Positions 27,830 through 36,840 of a DNA stretch of 44,442 nucleotides are shown piece after piece. The notes beneath the pieces were generated by a model, which saw nothing but the letters and a program-made list of their open reading frames with translations, was not told the DNA's origin and did no database searches. Position numbers and translations under genes: made by a program. Source of the stretch: Candidatus Jidaibacter sp. (lineage in GTDB: Bacteria > Pseudomonadota > Alphaproteobacteria > Rickettsiales > Midichloriaceae); contig JAJTIA010000032.1 in NCBI GenBank assembly GCA_021299995.1, positions 1 through 44,442 of the forward strand, read 5' to 3'. The first letter of the stretch is position 1, and each line of letters starts with the position of its first letter.

Positions 27830-29553
27830 AAGAAAAACGATATGGTATAATACGCACTTAAATATTAAAGGATAATACTATGCGCGAAAACATTTCAGAC
27901 GTCTTTAAAGCTGCAATAGATAAAGGTAACTTACACTTTATCTAACGCTTGCTAAGTGAGTATGACATAGCAGCTAAAGAATTTGAAATAGACCAAAAAT
28001 CTGCAGTTCAGAATGACTCAATTGAAAAGCTATTTGAGATGCCCTCAATTGAAGAGGTAGATGGGCTGTCCTCAATTGAAGAGAGTAGTAGTGAGGATAC
28101 AGAGCGCAAAGCAAAAGAAACAATCACAATTCCAGCATTCCAATATGCTCTACACAAAAAGCAATATGCAATTGCTGAATTTATATTAGAAAGTGCCAAA
28201 TTAAAGATTACAGGATACCATTTTGAAGTATTCAAGGATGACTTAGAAGCGTTAAAGATCTTGCTAAAACATGGCATGAAAGTGGATGATTATCTTTTAA
28301 CAACAGCCAAAGATAATGAAACATTATCTCACCTACTTTTGGAATATGCGACAACATACCTAGATAGCTCAGCACGTGATATTAATGCTCAGGCTTTGAG
28401 CGATGCTATAAATTACAGAAAGACTCTTGCTGATATCATCACTGCAACAGAATTTGATGAAGATGCATTAAAACAGTTTATAAAATATCACCCAGGATGT
28501 ATAAACTGGATCCTCTGTAAAAATGAATGTCCAAATGGATATGAATCCTATAGTAATCCTCTTGATTTAGCTACCAAACTCAATAATAAAGCAGCTATCA
28601 CAATATTACATGATGTAGGTGCAAAATTATGTGAACATGGTTATGATTCTGTTAAAGATCAAACTTTAGCTGAATGGTCTCAAAAATTCATATCTTATAG
28701 TATCGAAGAAATAAAAAAATTTATTCAAGCGCATCCAGAATGTGTTAATTGGGATATAGAATATCAGAAAATATATCCTTGGGAGACTTGTACAATGGAA
28801 TCGAGCCCACTTTATTATGCTATTGATATTGACAGTACAGATTTGATAGATCTATTATTAGAAAATAACGCAAAAGTGACTGCTAAACATTTGGATAAAG
28901 CATTGTATGAAAATAAACCAGACACAGTATTAAAGCTATTAAAATCGAAAAATATCCTAGATATCAACCGCCTATGTTATTATACAGCTCTTATAAATCA
29001 TCCAGAGATCAATTTAGAGTTTACAAAACTGATTCTAGAGAAGACAAATTGTCGTATCTTCCAAGCTTTAAGAGCAAATGAGCATCCAATAGATAAAGTA
29101 GCTTTTGTGAATCAAAAATATGCAGCACAAAAACGTTGGGATTATGTTGAAGATATGTTCTTACAAAGTTGTGGAGCAACGCTAGTATCCTTAACCAACA
29201 TCATTCTTCCTATTGCACTTACTTATATAGAAGCGCACTTTTCTGCCGCATACCTGCCCATCGCACCAGTAGAACTTCAAACCGCTACCAAATGTTTGCT
29301 ACTTGTACCTGCAATCGCTTCATTAGCATGGCTTGCTTGCATTAAAAATCCTTCTCAACATCATAAATTATCTGCTGTATCTGTAACATGTGCTTCTGCC
29401 GTATATTATGCATTTGCATCTGATAATACTGCTGTAAAAATAGCTTCTACTTTAGCCTATACAACCGCAATTTCATATTATGTGCGTAACGTTGAGCAGT
29501 ATGATTATGTTATGAATATATAGCCAATAAAATAAGTTTATATAAAAGCATCC
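27642..29553 (+). repeat. 1,912-bp tandem duplication, unit 1
   Basis: From 27642 (inside folC) the sequence recurs at +1,912 starting at 29554. It covers the folC 3' end, the intergenic region and the 5' part of the effector gene with the same spacing. The junction between units is at 29553/29554. The folC portions differ at only about seven of 188 positions. Similarity fades after about 29890, and unit 2 is cut off near 30254 by repeat DNA. Confidence 0.8.
27880..29523 (+). pseudogene. Ankyrin-like effector with C-terminal membrane block, early TAA
   Basis: ATG 27880 starts RENISDVFKAAIDKGNLHFI, then TAA at 27943-27945, and the same frame continues RLLSEYDIAAKEF to TAG 29523. The duplicated copy at 29792 has FKRLLSQY at this place, so the stop replaces a Lys codon (AAA to TAA). 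The rest is open for 524 codons from the TTG at 27949. It contains degenerate ankyrin-like helices (QYALHKKQYAIAEFILESAK, NPLDLATKLNNKAAITILHD, SPLYYAIDIDSTDLIDLLLE) and ends with about four hydrophobic helices (TNIILPIALTYIEA, CLLLVPAIASLAWLAC, VTCASAVYYAFA, IASTLAYTTAISYYV). Re-initiation at TTG 27949 is conceivable but weak. Otherwise it is a very young pseudogene. Confidence 0.7.
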
Positions 29554-29741
29554 CAGAGCCAAAGGCAGAGAAAGCAGAAAACATTATGCAAGCCGCTAAA
29601 GAACTTGGTTTTGATGCACATGCTTCTGGTAGTATCAAAAATGCGATATCGCATATTTTAAGCAATTCTAATGAAGATTTTTGGATTTTAGTATGTGGAT
29701 CTTTATATTTAGCAGGGGATTTGTTAATTTCTAATAGATAA
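29554..29741 (+). pseudogene. Duplicated 3' fragment of folC
   Basis: Carries the last 62 codons and stop of folC (AKELGFDAHASGSIKNAISH, ending LLISNR-TAA) with a few substitutions relative to 27642-27829. No start, no catalytic part; it is a by-product of the tandem duplication. Confidence 0.85.
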
Positions 29742-29791
29742 AAGAAAAACCATATGATATCATATAGGAACAAATATTATAGGATAATATC

Positions 29792-30254
<463 letters not shown>

Positions 30255-30366
30255 TTATCATCCACCCACCTATCCCATTATCATCCACCCACCTATCCCA
30301 TTGTCATTCACCCACCTATCCCATTGTCATTCACCCACCTATCCCATTGTCATTCACTCTAACCCA
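30255..30366 (+). repeat. 23-bp tandem repeat array
   Basis: Four head-to-tail 23-bp units begin at 30255, 30278, 30301 and 30324 (form TTGTCATTCACCCACCTATC plus CCA; the first two have TTATCATCC), followed by a 20-bp degenerate unit to 30366. There are no spacers, so it is not a CRISPR. Each unit begins with the TTGTCATTC that also starts the adjacent palindromic element. It contains no gene. Confidence 0.9.
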
Positions 30367-30368
30367 TT

Positions 30369-30439
30369 TGTCATTCCCGCGAATGCGGGAATCTAGAAAA
30401 ACCTATATAAACTGGATCCCCGTTTTCACGGGGATGACA
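30369..30439. mobile_element. 71-bp palindromic miniature element, copy 1
   Basis: Begins TGTCATTCCCGCG and ends CACGGGGATGACA, imperfect terminal inverted repeats. Inside, CCCGCgaatGCGGG and CCCCGttttcaCGGGG form two hairpins, with AATCTAG and CTGGATC as inner arms, giving a cloverleaf-like fold. A second copy of the same length lies at 30510-30580. The form resembles the short palindromic repeats scattered in Rickettsiales and other proteobacterial genomes. Confidence 0.75.
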
Positions 30440-30509
30440 TAGAGGGAGACGAAAATTGGATATCTGTCTTATAAAACCAACCGGTCTTTGTCATTCCAGA
30501 TCACGCCAT

Positions 30510-30580
30510 TGTCATTACCGCGGAGGCGGTAATCTAGAGAATGGTGTATACACTGGATCCCCATCTATACGGGGAGGACA
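30510..30580. mobile_element. 71-bp palindromic miniature element, copy 2
   Basis: Starts TGTCATTACCGCGG and ends ATACGGGGAGGACA, with the same layout as copy 1: hairpin ACCGCggagGCGGT, arm AATCTAG, then ACTGGATCCCC. A truncated third start (TTGTCATTCCAG) lies at 30489. From 30581 to the stop of the next gene at 30689 I see no gene, only a palindrome (ATATCGGT TT ACCGATAT, 30672-30689) touching that stop. Confidence 0.7.
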
Positions 30581-30688
30581 AATCTGCTATGTACAATGCA
30601 CCTAGTCTCTCATAGATAAACTACAAGACAATCTTTAGAGAGCGACATTCAACTACAGCCGCACCATTTTTATATCGGTTTACCGATA

Positions 30689-31636
30689 TCATCTAAGGTT
30701 TTTATTGTTCTCTTGATCGAAAAACATCGCAAAAAATATAGACTGCACAGATGTTGCAAATGAAAAAAGCAATAATAACAGTGTCACTTCAGGCACATGT
30801 CCATACGCAATCCATTTATATATTAATCTAATAAAAAACAAAACAGACAAGCCACCAAATAATAAGCCAAGTGCATAGAAAAGAATTAATGGGTGAAAAT
30901 CTCTAATTATATACTTTTCTTTAAGTCTCCAGAAAAAAAGACGCAGTAAGAGCATACTCATTGGTAATAGCACTTTTTTGATGCGTAATTTAGACTCTTC
31001 CCCAACGTTATAAACCGGCTTTGTCGGTATATCTTTGACTCTAAAGTTATGAACATTTAGCTTGACCAGAAGATCATTTGGCTGGCCATACCGCTTGTAC
31101 ATTTTATCCCAGTTTATCGTATGAAGAACCTTCTTATTGACCACTGTATAACCTGTTTGCGAATCAGACACATGCCAGTAGCCAGATGCAATCTTTGTGA
31201 GAAATGATAGGAAAGCATTACCAAATAAACGGGCCTTAGGTATTATATCCCTAAACTCTTTGTATATCAATCTATTAGCCTTTGCATAGTCTGTTTGATC
31301 TGCCGCTATTGGATCAATTAAAACTGGCAGCTCCAAAGGATCCATCTGAGCATCGCCCGCCATCACTACTGCCGCATCAAAATCATTATCACGAGCCCAT
31401 TTATAACCTGTAGCTATTGCGCCACCGACCCCTTCATTCACTTGGTGTTTTAAAAGCACAACTTTTGGATATTTCTTTTGAGACTTTTCCACAACGCTAG
31501 ATGTTTTATCCTTGCTACAATCATCTATGATCACTATTGCATCCACATAATCTGGCATGCTTTTGATCACTTTCATGATTTGCTTTTCTTCATTGTACGC
31601 TGGGACAACTACAGAGATTTTTAAGTTCTTATACAT
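30689..31636 (-). CDS. GT2 glycosyltransferase, polyprenyl-phosphate sugar synthase type
   Basis: Family 2 glycosyltransferase related to dolichyl-phosphate mannose synthase. It likely moves a sugar from a nucleotide donor to a polyprenyl phosphate at the inner membrane. The start KISVVVPAYNEEKQIMKVI is the GT2 opening; VIIDDCSKDKT (Asp38-39) and VMAGDAQMDPLE (Asp95, Asp99) give the nucleotide and metal sites. GQPNDLLVKL and PVYNVGEESKLRI are typical of this subgroup. Two C-terminal helices (HPLILFYALGLLFGGLSVLF and VTLLLLLFSFATSVQSIFFA) anchor it. I use ATG 31636 (315 aa); a longer frame to 31837 overlaps the divergent gene and adds no GT2 sequence. It is divergent from the GT-C gene, a likely user of its product. 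Confidence 0.88.
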   Translation of the reverse strand: MYKNLKISVVVPAYNEEKQIMKVIKSMPDYVDAIVIIDDCSKDKTSSVVEKSQKKYPKVVLLKHQVNEGVGGAIATGYKWARDNDFDAAVVMAGDAQMDPLELPVLIDPIAADQTDYAKANRLIYKEFRDIIPKARLFGNAFLSFLTKIASGYWHVSDSQTGYTVVNKKVLHTINWDKMYKRYGQPNDLLVKLNVHNFRVKDIPTKPVYNVGEESKLRIKKVLLPMSMLLLRLFFWRLKEKYIIRDFHPLILFYALGLLFGGLSVLFFIRLIYKWIAYGHVPEVTLLLLLFSFATSVQSIFFAMFFDQENNKNLR

Positions 31637-31712
31637 TTGTAGGCTTATATATTCCGTCTTTACAACTACAGCCGTGGAGTGTAGCATCCAGAATATAAAA
31701 CTCAATAACTTT

Positions 31713-34310
31713 ATGATTACACTAACAATATCTCTCTTAAACATGTACGTATTTGGCGTATATATGATGCTATGCTGCCTTGGCACATTTTTTAAAGACC
31801 TGAACGCTACAACAAGAACTATAATTGCACTCACCATTTCTCCTTTGGTTGCGAGCTGGATGTGGATACAAATGATTAGATTAATCCCACACCAAGATCA
31901 TTTCATCTATGTATCACTCATATTATGTACTGATATCGCTCTTATTTTATGGCTTCGTAGATATTACAAGCCTAGCCTAACAAATATTAAAGAATTCGAT
32001 TTCTCACAATATACAAAAGAATTATTACTCTGTTGCTTAATCATCATACTATCTATCGTTCACTACATATATCTACCGTTGATGGACAATGATCCATTAG
32101 AGTATTTTTATATGGCAAAAATTCTGCTGAGCACTGCAGATAGCTCTTGGTACCCAAGCGTTTCAGCAGATAGTTCCTATGGTATAGTTGCGCCCTTCAC
32201 ACATCCGCTTGGATATATCTCTTTCATAGCCTTAAATATGGTAGGCATAGAAGACTATATCGGAGCAAACTATGAAGCCATTCTTATCTCCAGCAAGATA
32301 GCCTGCTTATATTACCCACTAATTACAGCATTTACTCTTGCTCACGTGCTAAATACAGCAAACAAACAAAAAGCTATTATATGGGCGATTCTGCTATATT
32401 TCTCTATTCCTTTAGTAATGCACTATATAGTGAAGTGCCACGTCGACCCTATGCGCATAGCTTTAATGCTCATTTCTTCACTTCTACTATACGAACTACT
32501 ACGCTCTCAATATCGCGACCAAAATGTTATTTTATTAGGATTTTTATGCGGCCTAGCGTGGTTTGTACATTCATCCGGCATACTCAATGCATTTATAATA
32601 TTCGCCATATATAGCCTTTTTGTATGGCATAAGCATGGGTTTAAATTAGGATTTATCACTGGCATCATATGTATTGCATGCTTATTTTTAGTAGTTGGTA
32701 TAGACCTATATAAAATATACTCAGTCTTAGGATCTGTATTGGGCGATACTAACAATATAGAAGTAATAAGAAATCACATTAATGAATACAATGTATTTTG
32801 GGATGTAATGCGCGATTCAAACGGTATTTTCAATCTACTGAGGACTTTCTATGAAATAAAATATTGGGGAATAGTATATTTCTTAGGCGTTATAGGCATT
32901 TTTCTTAACAGAAAAACTCTCAAAGAATGTAACATTCTCTCCGTTCTTTTTGCGACATTTGCCTTATTCTATTTAATTGCATTACTCGCGACCGCCCTTG
33001 GTTTTGGTGTATTTATATTTAACCCAAGATACCTTATGCAGCCGCTTTATGTCATGGTAATTTTTGGAGCAATCTTTCTATCTGACATATTATTTAAGAG
33101 AAAATATATATCTATCGGTCTAACTTCTGTTTTCATTTTGGTTACTATTGCATGTATTACACGTGAGTTTTACACAATTAAATCATATAGTAAGATAGAG
33201 TTAACAGAGCATGCAAAACTCAAAAACGTAAATCAACCATTTGCAAAAATTGCAGAGTTCATCAATCAAAACAGTAAAAATTTAAGCAGCTATGTAGTGC
33301 TACGTCAGGGAGAGATGCTACATTACACAACTGTACCTTTTTATTATGTTTACGATAAACGCATCGCATATCTTGTAGATATTAAAGACATCAATATTTT
33401 CAATAAAGAACTTGAGAAACTTGATATTAAATATTTACTCAATACTTATTACCAAGATCCACTTGTCACAAAATCTCTTTTCGCAAACGTTACTGGGAAT
33501 ACCCCCCTCTATGAGAATGATCTGTATGCTTTATATCACGCTTCAGATAATGCTCATCTCAAACATAATAATTGGAGAGATGTAAGTTATTTATTGTCAC
33601 AAGATAGAACACATACATTCATCACTGAAACAGGTGCTGCAGATACGCACGATATTGAACATGTTGATTCAAAAAGGCCATCTACATCTTTATACCATTT
33701 TGAAATTGAGGCTGATCAACCTAAAAAAATTGTATTATCTATATATGTAATGAAAAATAACGGCCTACTTTCTACTTTACCATTATCTAAGAAAGAATAT
33801 GTTTTAACTGCGGGTAATAATGAAATCAATACATCTTTTTCAAGCAACATAAGCGTTGATAACTTACGACTAAGAGCACATTATCCAAATAATGGTGTCA
33901 AAATTTTAAAATTCACTAAAGCGTTTTCAGATTATAAAAACATTACTAACTCTTCTATACGTTATCCTATAAATTATTCTGAAGACAAAAATAATAGGCT
34001 TTGCTTTTTGAGCAACTCTATATGCACTATTCAACCTTTTAATGGCAATCAAATTAATATTGCAATACCTAATGCTGATCCATATAAAACAATCAGAATA
34101 AGAATTTTAGGCAATGGACTGATTTGCAAGAAAAACAAGAGCCCTATACTGCGCTTTATAGACTTTGGTAACACTGGCAGAGAATGCAAGGAGCTAAGCC
34201 CATATCATGAACAAAATATACTATACAAACCCATAGATTCTGAAATATTTATCACACCTTATAGCTCTACAACACCAATTAATATCACAAGTGTTGAGTA
34301 CAATGAATAA
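31713..34310 (+). CDS. Large integral membrane protein, probable GT-C glycosyltransferase
   Basis: 865 residues from ATG 31713; a longer frame from 31557 would cross the divergent GT2 start. The first ~500 residues hold about a dozen membrane helices. The first large loop has MDNDPLEYFYMAKIL with Asp125/Asp127 and Glu130, the place and kind of acidic motif that GT-C enzymes use for catalysis with polyprenyl-phosphate sugars. A periplasmic C-terminal domain of about 330 residues follows (from around KLKNVNQPFAKIAEFIN), largely beta in appearance. Specific sugar and acceptor are unknown. It pairs with the divergent GT2 gene (76-bp gap) and its 3' end overlaps the flippase gene by 8 bases. Confidence 0.65.
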   Translation: MITLTISLLNMYVFGVYMMLCCLGTFFKDLNATTRTIIALTISPLVASWMWIQMIRLIPHQDHFIYVSLILCTDIALILWLRRYYKPSLTNIKEFDFSQYTKELLLCCLIIILSIVHYIYLPLMDNDPLEYFYMAKILLSTADSSWYPSVSADSSYGIVAPFTHPLGYISFIALNMVGIEDYIGANYEAILISSKIACLYYPLITAFTLAHVLNTANKQKAIIWAILLYFSIPLVMHYIVKCHVDPMRIALMLISSLLLYELLRSQYRDQNVILLGFLCGLAWFVHSSGILNAFIIFAIYSLFVWHKHGFKLGFITGIICIACLFLVVGIDLYKIYSVLGSVLGDTNNIEVIRNHINEYNVFWDVMRDSNGIFNLLRTFYEIKYWGIVYFLGVIGIFLNRKTLKECNILSVLFATFALFYLIALLATALGFGVFIFNPRYLMQPLYVMVIFGAIFLSDILFKRKYISIGLTSVFILVTIACITREFYTIKSYSKIELTEHAKLKNVNQPFAKIAEFINQNSKNLSSYVVLRQGEMLHYTTVPFYYVYDKRIAYLVDIKDINIFNKELEKLDIKYLLNTYYQDPLVTKSLFANVTGNTPLYENDLYALYHASDNAHLKHNNWRDVSYLLSQDRTHTFITETGAADTHDIEHVDSKRPSTSLYHFEIEADQPKKIVLSIYVMKNNGLLSTLPLSKKEYVLTAGNNEINTSFSSNISVDNLRLRAHYPNNGVKILKFTKAFSDYKNITNSSIRYPINYSEDKNNRLCFLSNSICTIQPFNGNQINIAIPNADPYKTIRIRILGNGLICKKNKSPILRFIDFGNTGRECKELSPYHEQNILYKPIDSEIFITPYSSTTPINITSVEYNE

Positions 34311-35535
34311 CTATAGCACCACACTTTCCAAATTCCGAAACCAGGCATTTAGACTTATGTCTGCACAAGTGATATGCAAAATAATCCCGCTTTTTGCAAA
34401 CCTTTTAGTGCTAAAAATTTACTTGCCTGATGTCTTTGGAGAATTCGGTGTTATTGTAGCATGGATGGCGCTTGCAAGCTCAATTGCAAACTTATCATTG
34501 GAAAATGCCATACTACATAGTAATGGTAAAAAAGAAATCAAAAAAATAAGCATCTCATGTATAGCTGTGTCTACGATTTTATCTATAGTACAGATATTAT
34601 GCGCCATAGTTGCAATAGTAATTTACAACATAGATCTAAGCTATCTGCTAGTTGGGGCATATACATTCTTAAAATCAATTTATAATTTGCAGACTGCCGT
34701 TGTGATAAAATTTGGTCATATACAACAAATTACTTGGTCAAAGTTTGTTGAGACCATCTCGTTTAACGTTTTGATGATAGGATTTGGCATGTATGATCCT
34801 AATTTTTGGTCTTTAGTGTCAGCTAGCTTTTTAAGTGTTATACTTGGTATATGGGTACTACGTAGATATCTGTATTTAAGATTAAAAAATGGAATAAGCG
34901 AAATAATAAACTGCATCTCTATTAATAAGCACTACCCGATCTATATAGCAAGCGCTGCACTCATAGATACTGTCGCTGCTAATCTTCACATAATTATCCT
35001 TTCTTGGTTATATTCAAGTCAGCTAATAGGTGAGTTGTTTTGGGTGCAACGCATTTTAAACGTTCCTATTTATATGCTTGTTTCTATCAACCAACTGAGC
35101 ATAAAAATGCTCACATCTGAAAAGCAATCTATTGCACAGCTTTATTCTAAACTAATCTATTTTATTAGAATCTTACTACTTGTTGCTCTATTAGGTACAT
35201 CTTTTATCCTCGTTGTAAAGATTGAGGACTTCAATTCTCTTATACCATATGGTTGGAATAATCTTTTATCTATATTACAAATAGTGCTACCAGGATTTTT
35301 GTTTACCTACATATTCAAATTACTGATGCCTATTTTTTTATATGAGTATAAACACAAAATGGTCTTACTATATGATCTATCAATTGGCATAGCATCGATT
35401 ATCGCTTTATTTTTAGTTGTAATGCTAGAAGCTAACTTTAAATCTTCACTGATATGCTTAACTGCCCTAAGAGTTGTATGCACATTAGCATTTATCTATA
35501 TTGCATTGAGATTACTTAAGAGTAGAGTAGCTTAA
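34303..35535 (+). CDS. Polysaccharide flippase (Wzx / MVF superfamily), first
   Basis: About 12 hydrophobic helices over 410 residues, with an N-terminus typical of Wzx-like exporters (RLMSAQVICKIIPLFANLLV, VFGEFGVIVAWMALASSIA). These proteins flip lipid-linked oligosaccharides to the periplasmic face. ATG 34303 lies in the stop overlap of the upstream gene (ATGAATAA); GTG 34291 is a weaker alternative. The 3' end overlaps the convergent second flippase gene by 24 bases. Confidence 0.8.
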   Translation: MNNYSTTLSKFRNQAFRLMSAQVICKIIPLFANLLVLKIYLPDVFGEFGVIVAWMALASSIANLSLENAILHSNGKKEIKKISISCIAVSTILSIVQILCAIVAIVIYNIDLSYLLVGAYTFLKSIYNLQTAVVIKFGHIQQITWSKFVETISFNVLMIGFGMYDPNFWSLVSASFLSVILGIWVLRRYLYLRLKNGISEIINCISINKHYPIYIASAALIDTVAANLHIIILSWLYSSQLIGELFWVQRILNVPIYMLVSINQLSIKMLTSEKQSIAQLYSKLIYFIRILLLVALLGTSFILVVKIEDFNSLIPYGWNNLLSILQIVLPGFLFTYIFKLLMPIFLYEYKHKMVLLYDLSIGIASIIALFLVVMLEANFKSSLICLTALRVVCTLAFIYIALRLLKSRVA

Positions 35536-36810
35536 AACAGCACTTCTCACTAAGAAAGCATTAACTAATATGCTAAACCCAACAGCACTTACGGCGCCTA
35601 CATTGCCAAATAATGGTATAGTAAGAAACGCTAGAACAAAATTAGATAAAAATATTTTTATACGCATGAAATTATCCAAATCTGGCCTTTTTAATAGGAC
35701 ATAAAAATTGTCCATAATAAGCCATCTTGAAGCGATAGTAAGACATAGGCTATATATCAAAAATATAATAAAACCTTCTAGTAAGCTATAAGATGGCGGA
35801 AGCAAAGAAGGTAACACAACAAAGTAAGCTATGTTGCATGCTGCGAAGGCAACATATACTAACAGCATCAAGTATGTTTTTTGTTTACTATACGCAATGT
35901 CAATACATGATTTATTATCATATATTTCTGTAGAGAGAGTCTTGGAGATATAGTTCTTTAATACAAAAATCAGCTGATAAAAGCCCTCACCTAACATAGC
36001 AGCAAATGAGTATACACCGATATCAGATTGAGATACGAACAGACTTAACAGCAATACATCAACTTTAGTGTTGAGGTCCAATATGAATCCACTTAACACC
36101 GCACGTTTACCAAATTCAAAATGCTTTTTAAACCAATATGAAATTTGTTTTGCAGAAAATGAGACTGAAGCCAGTGATTTAAAAGATGATACAATAATAT
36201 ATAGAAGCACACCAGTTTCAGATATCAAAAATATATATGGTATTTCAAAAGCTGTTTCTTGTTTTTGAAGAAAGAATGTAGCTGCAATTAATAACAGAAC
36301 CATTCTAAGAGCATTAGAGAATGCATAGCTATATAAACGCCCTATTCCGTTTAGCCAAGCAATCAATATTTTGTTGATCGATGCTAATATTAAAACAGCA
36401 AATAATGACGATGTATTACCTGCAAACCCATCGTTTACAAATGGTCGCAAGACATATTCAACCAATCCAACAAAAACTAGACTCAGAAATATTGCAACTA
36501 TTAGCGTAAGTAAAATCGCTCCACCCATAATCTGAGATGTCTTTTTACTTGCTGCAGTATGTGCAAGAGTTGACTGATGTATTCCAAATGTTGCAAGCTG
36601 CGATCCTATAAAGTATAGTGCTAAAAATTGGTTTAATATCGCAACACCTTCGGTACCATATCCATGCAATACAATAAAATTCAGCAATACACCGCTTAAC
36701 CCAATCACTCCAAATGATGCTAAGCATGCTAACAGCTTATAACTATCTGAATTATACATTCTACTTACATAATTGACGTGTCGGTCGATATAGTGTACCA
36801 TCCTTGTCAT
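35512..36810 (-). CDS. Polysaccharide flippase (Wzx / MVF superfamily), second
   Basis: 432 residues with about 12 membrane helices and a Wzx-like start (LLACLASFGVIGLSGVLLNF, YGTEGVAILNQFLALYFIGSQLA). It differs from the neighbouring flippase in sequence, so the two are not a recent duplication. It runs against it with a 24-base 3' overlap. The annotated ATG leaves only 30 bp to the divergent gene at 36841, so the real start may be Met4 (36801) or Met18 (36759). Two flippases suggest two lipid-linked substrates or functional redundancy. Confidence 0.8.
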   Translation of the reverse strand: MTRMVHYIDRHVNYVSRMYNSDSYKLLACLASFGVIGLSGVLLNFIVLHGYGTEGVAILNQFLALYFIGSQLATFGIHQSTLAHTAASKKTSQIMGGAILLTLIVAIFLSLVFVGLVEYVLRPFVNDGFAGNTSSLFAVLILASINKILIAWLNGIGRLYSYAFSNALRMVLLLIAATFFLQKQETAFEIPYIFLISETGVLLYIIVSSFKSLASVSFSAKQISYWFKKHFEFGKRAVLSGFILDLNTKVDVLLLSLFVSQSDIGVYSFAAMLGEGFYQLIFVLKNYISKTLSTEIYDNKSCIDIAYSKQKTYLMLLVYVAFAACNIAYFVVLPSLLPPSYSLLEGFIIFLIYSLCLTIASRWLIMDNFYVLLKRPDLDNFMRIKIFLSNFVLAFLTIPLFGNVGAVSAVGFSILVNAFLVRSAVLSYSTLK

Positions 36811-36840
36811 TAAAGCAATAAAATACTTATAGGGGCCCCA

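Noticed and set aside
30255-30366. CRISPR array
   Set aside because: The 23-bp units abut without spacers, number only four and a part, and no cas genes are present.
30672-30689. Palindrome ATATCGGT-TT-ACCGATAT as terminator of the GT2 gene
   Set aside because: On the minus strand it is followed by A residues, not a T-run, and it overlaps the stop codon, so it lacks the form of an intrinsic terminator.
31557-31837. Longer N-termini for the divergent GT2 and GT-C genes
   Set aside because: The two extended frames overlap by 281 bp and the added residues lack family sequence; the internal ATGs at 31636 and 31713 give normal starts and leave room for promoters.
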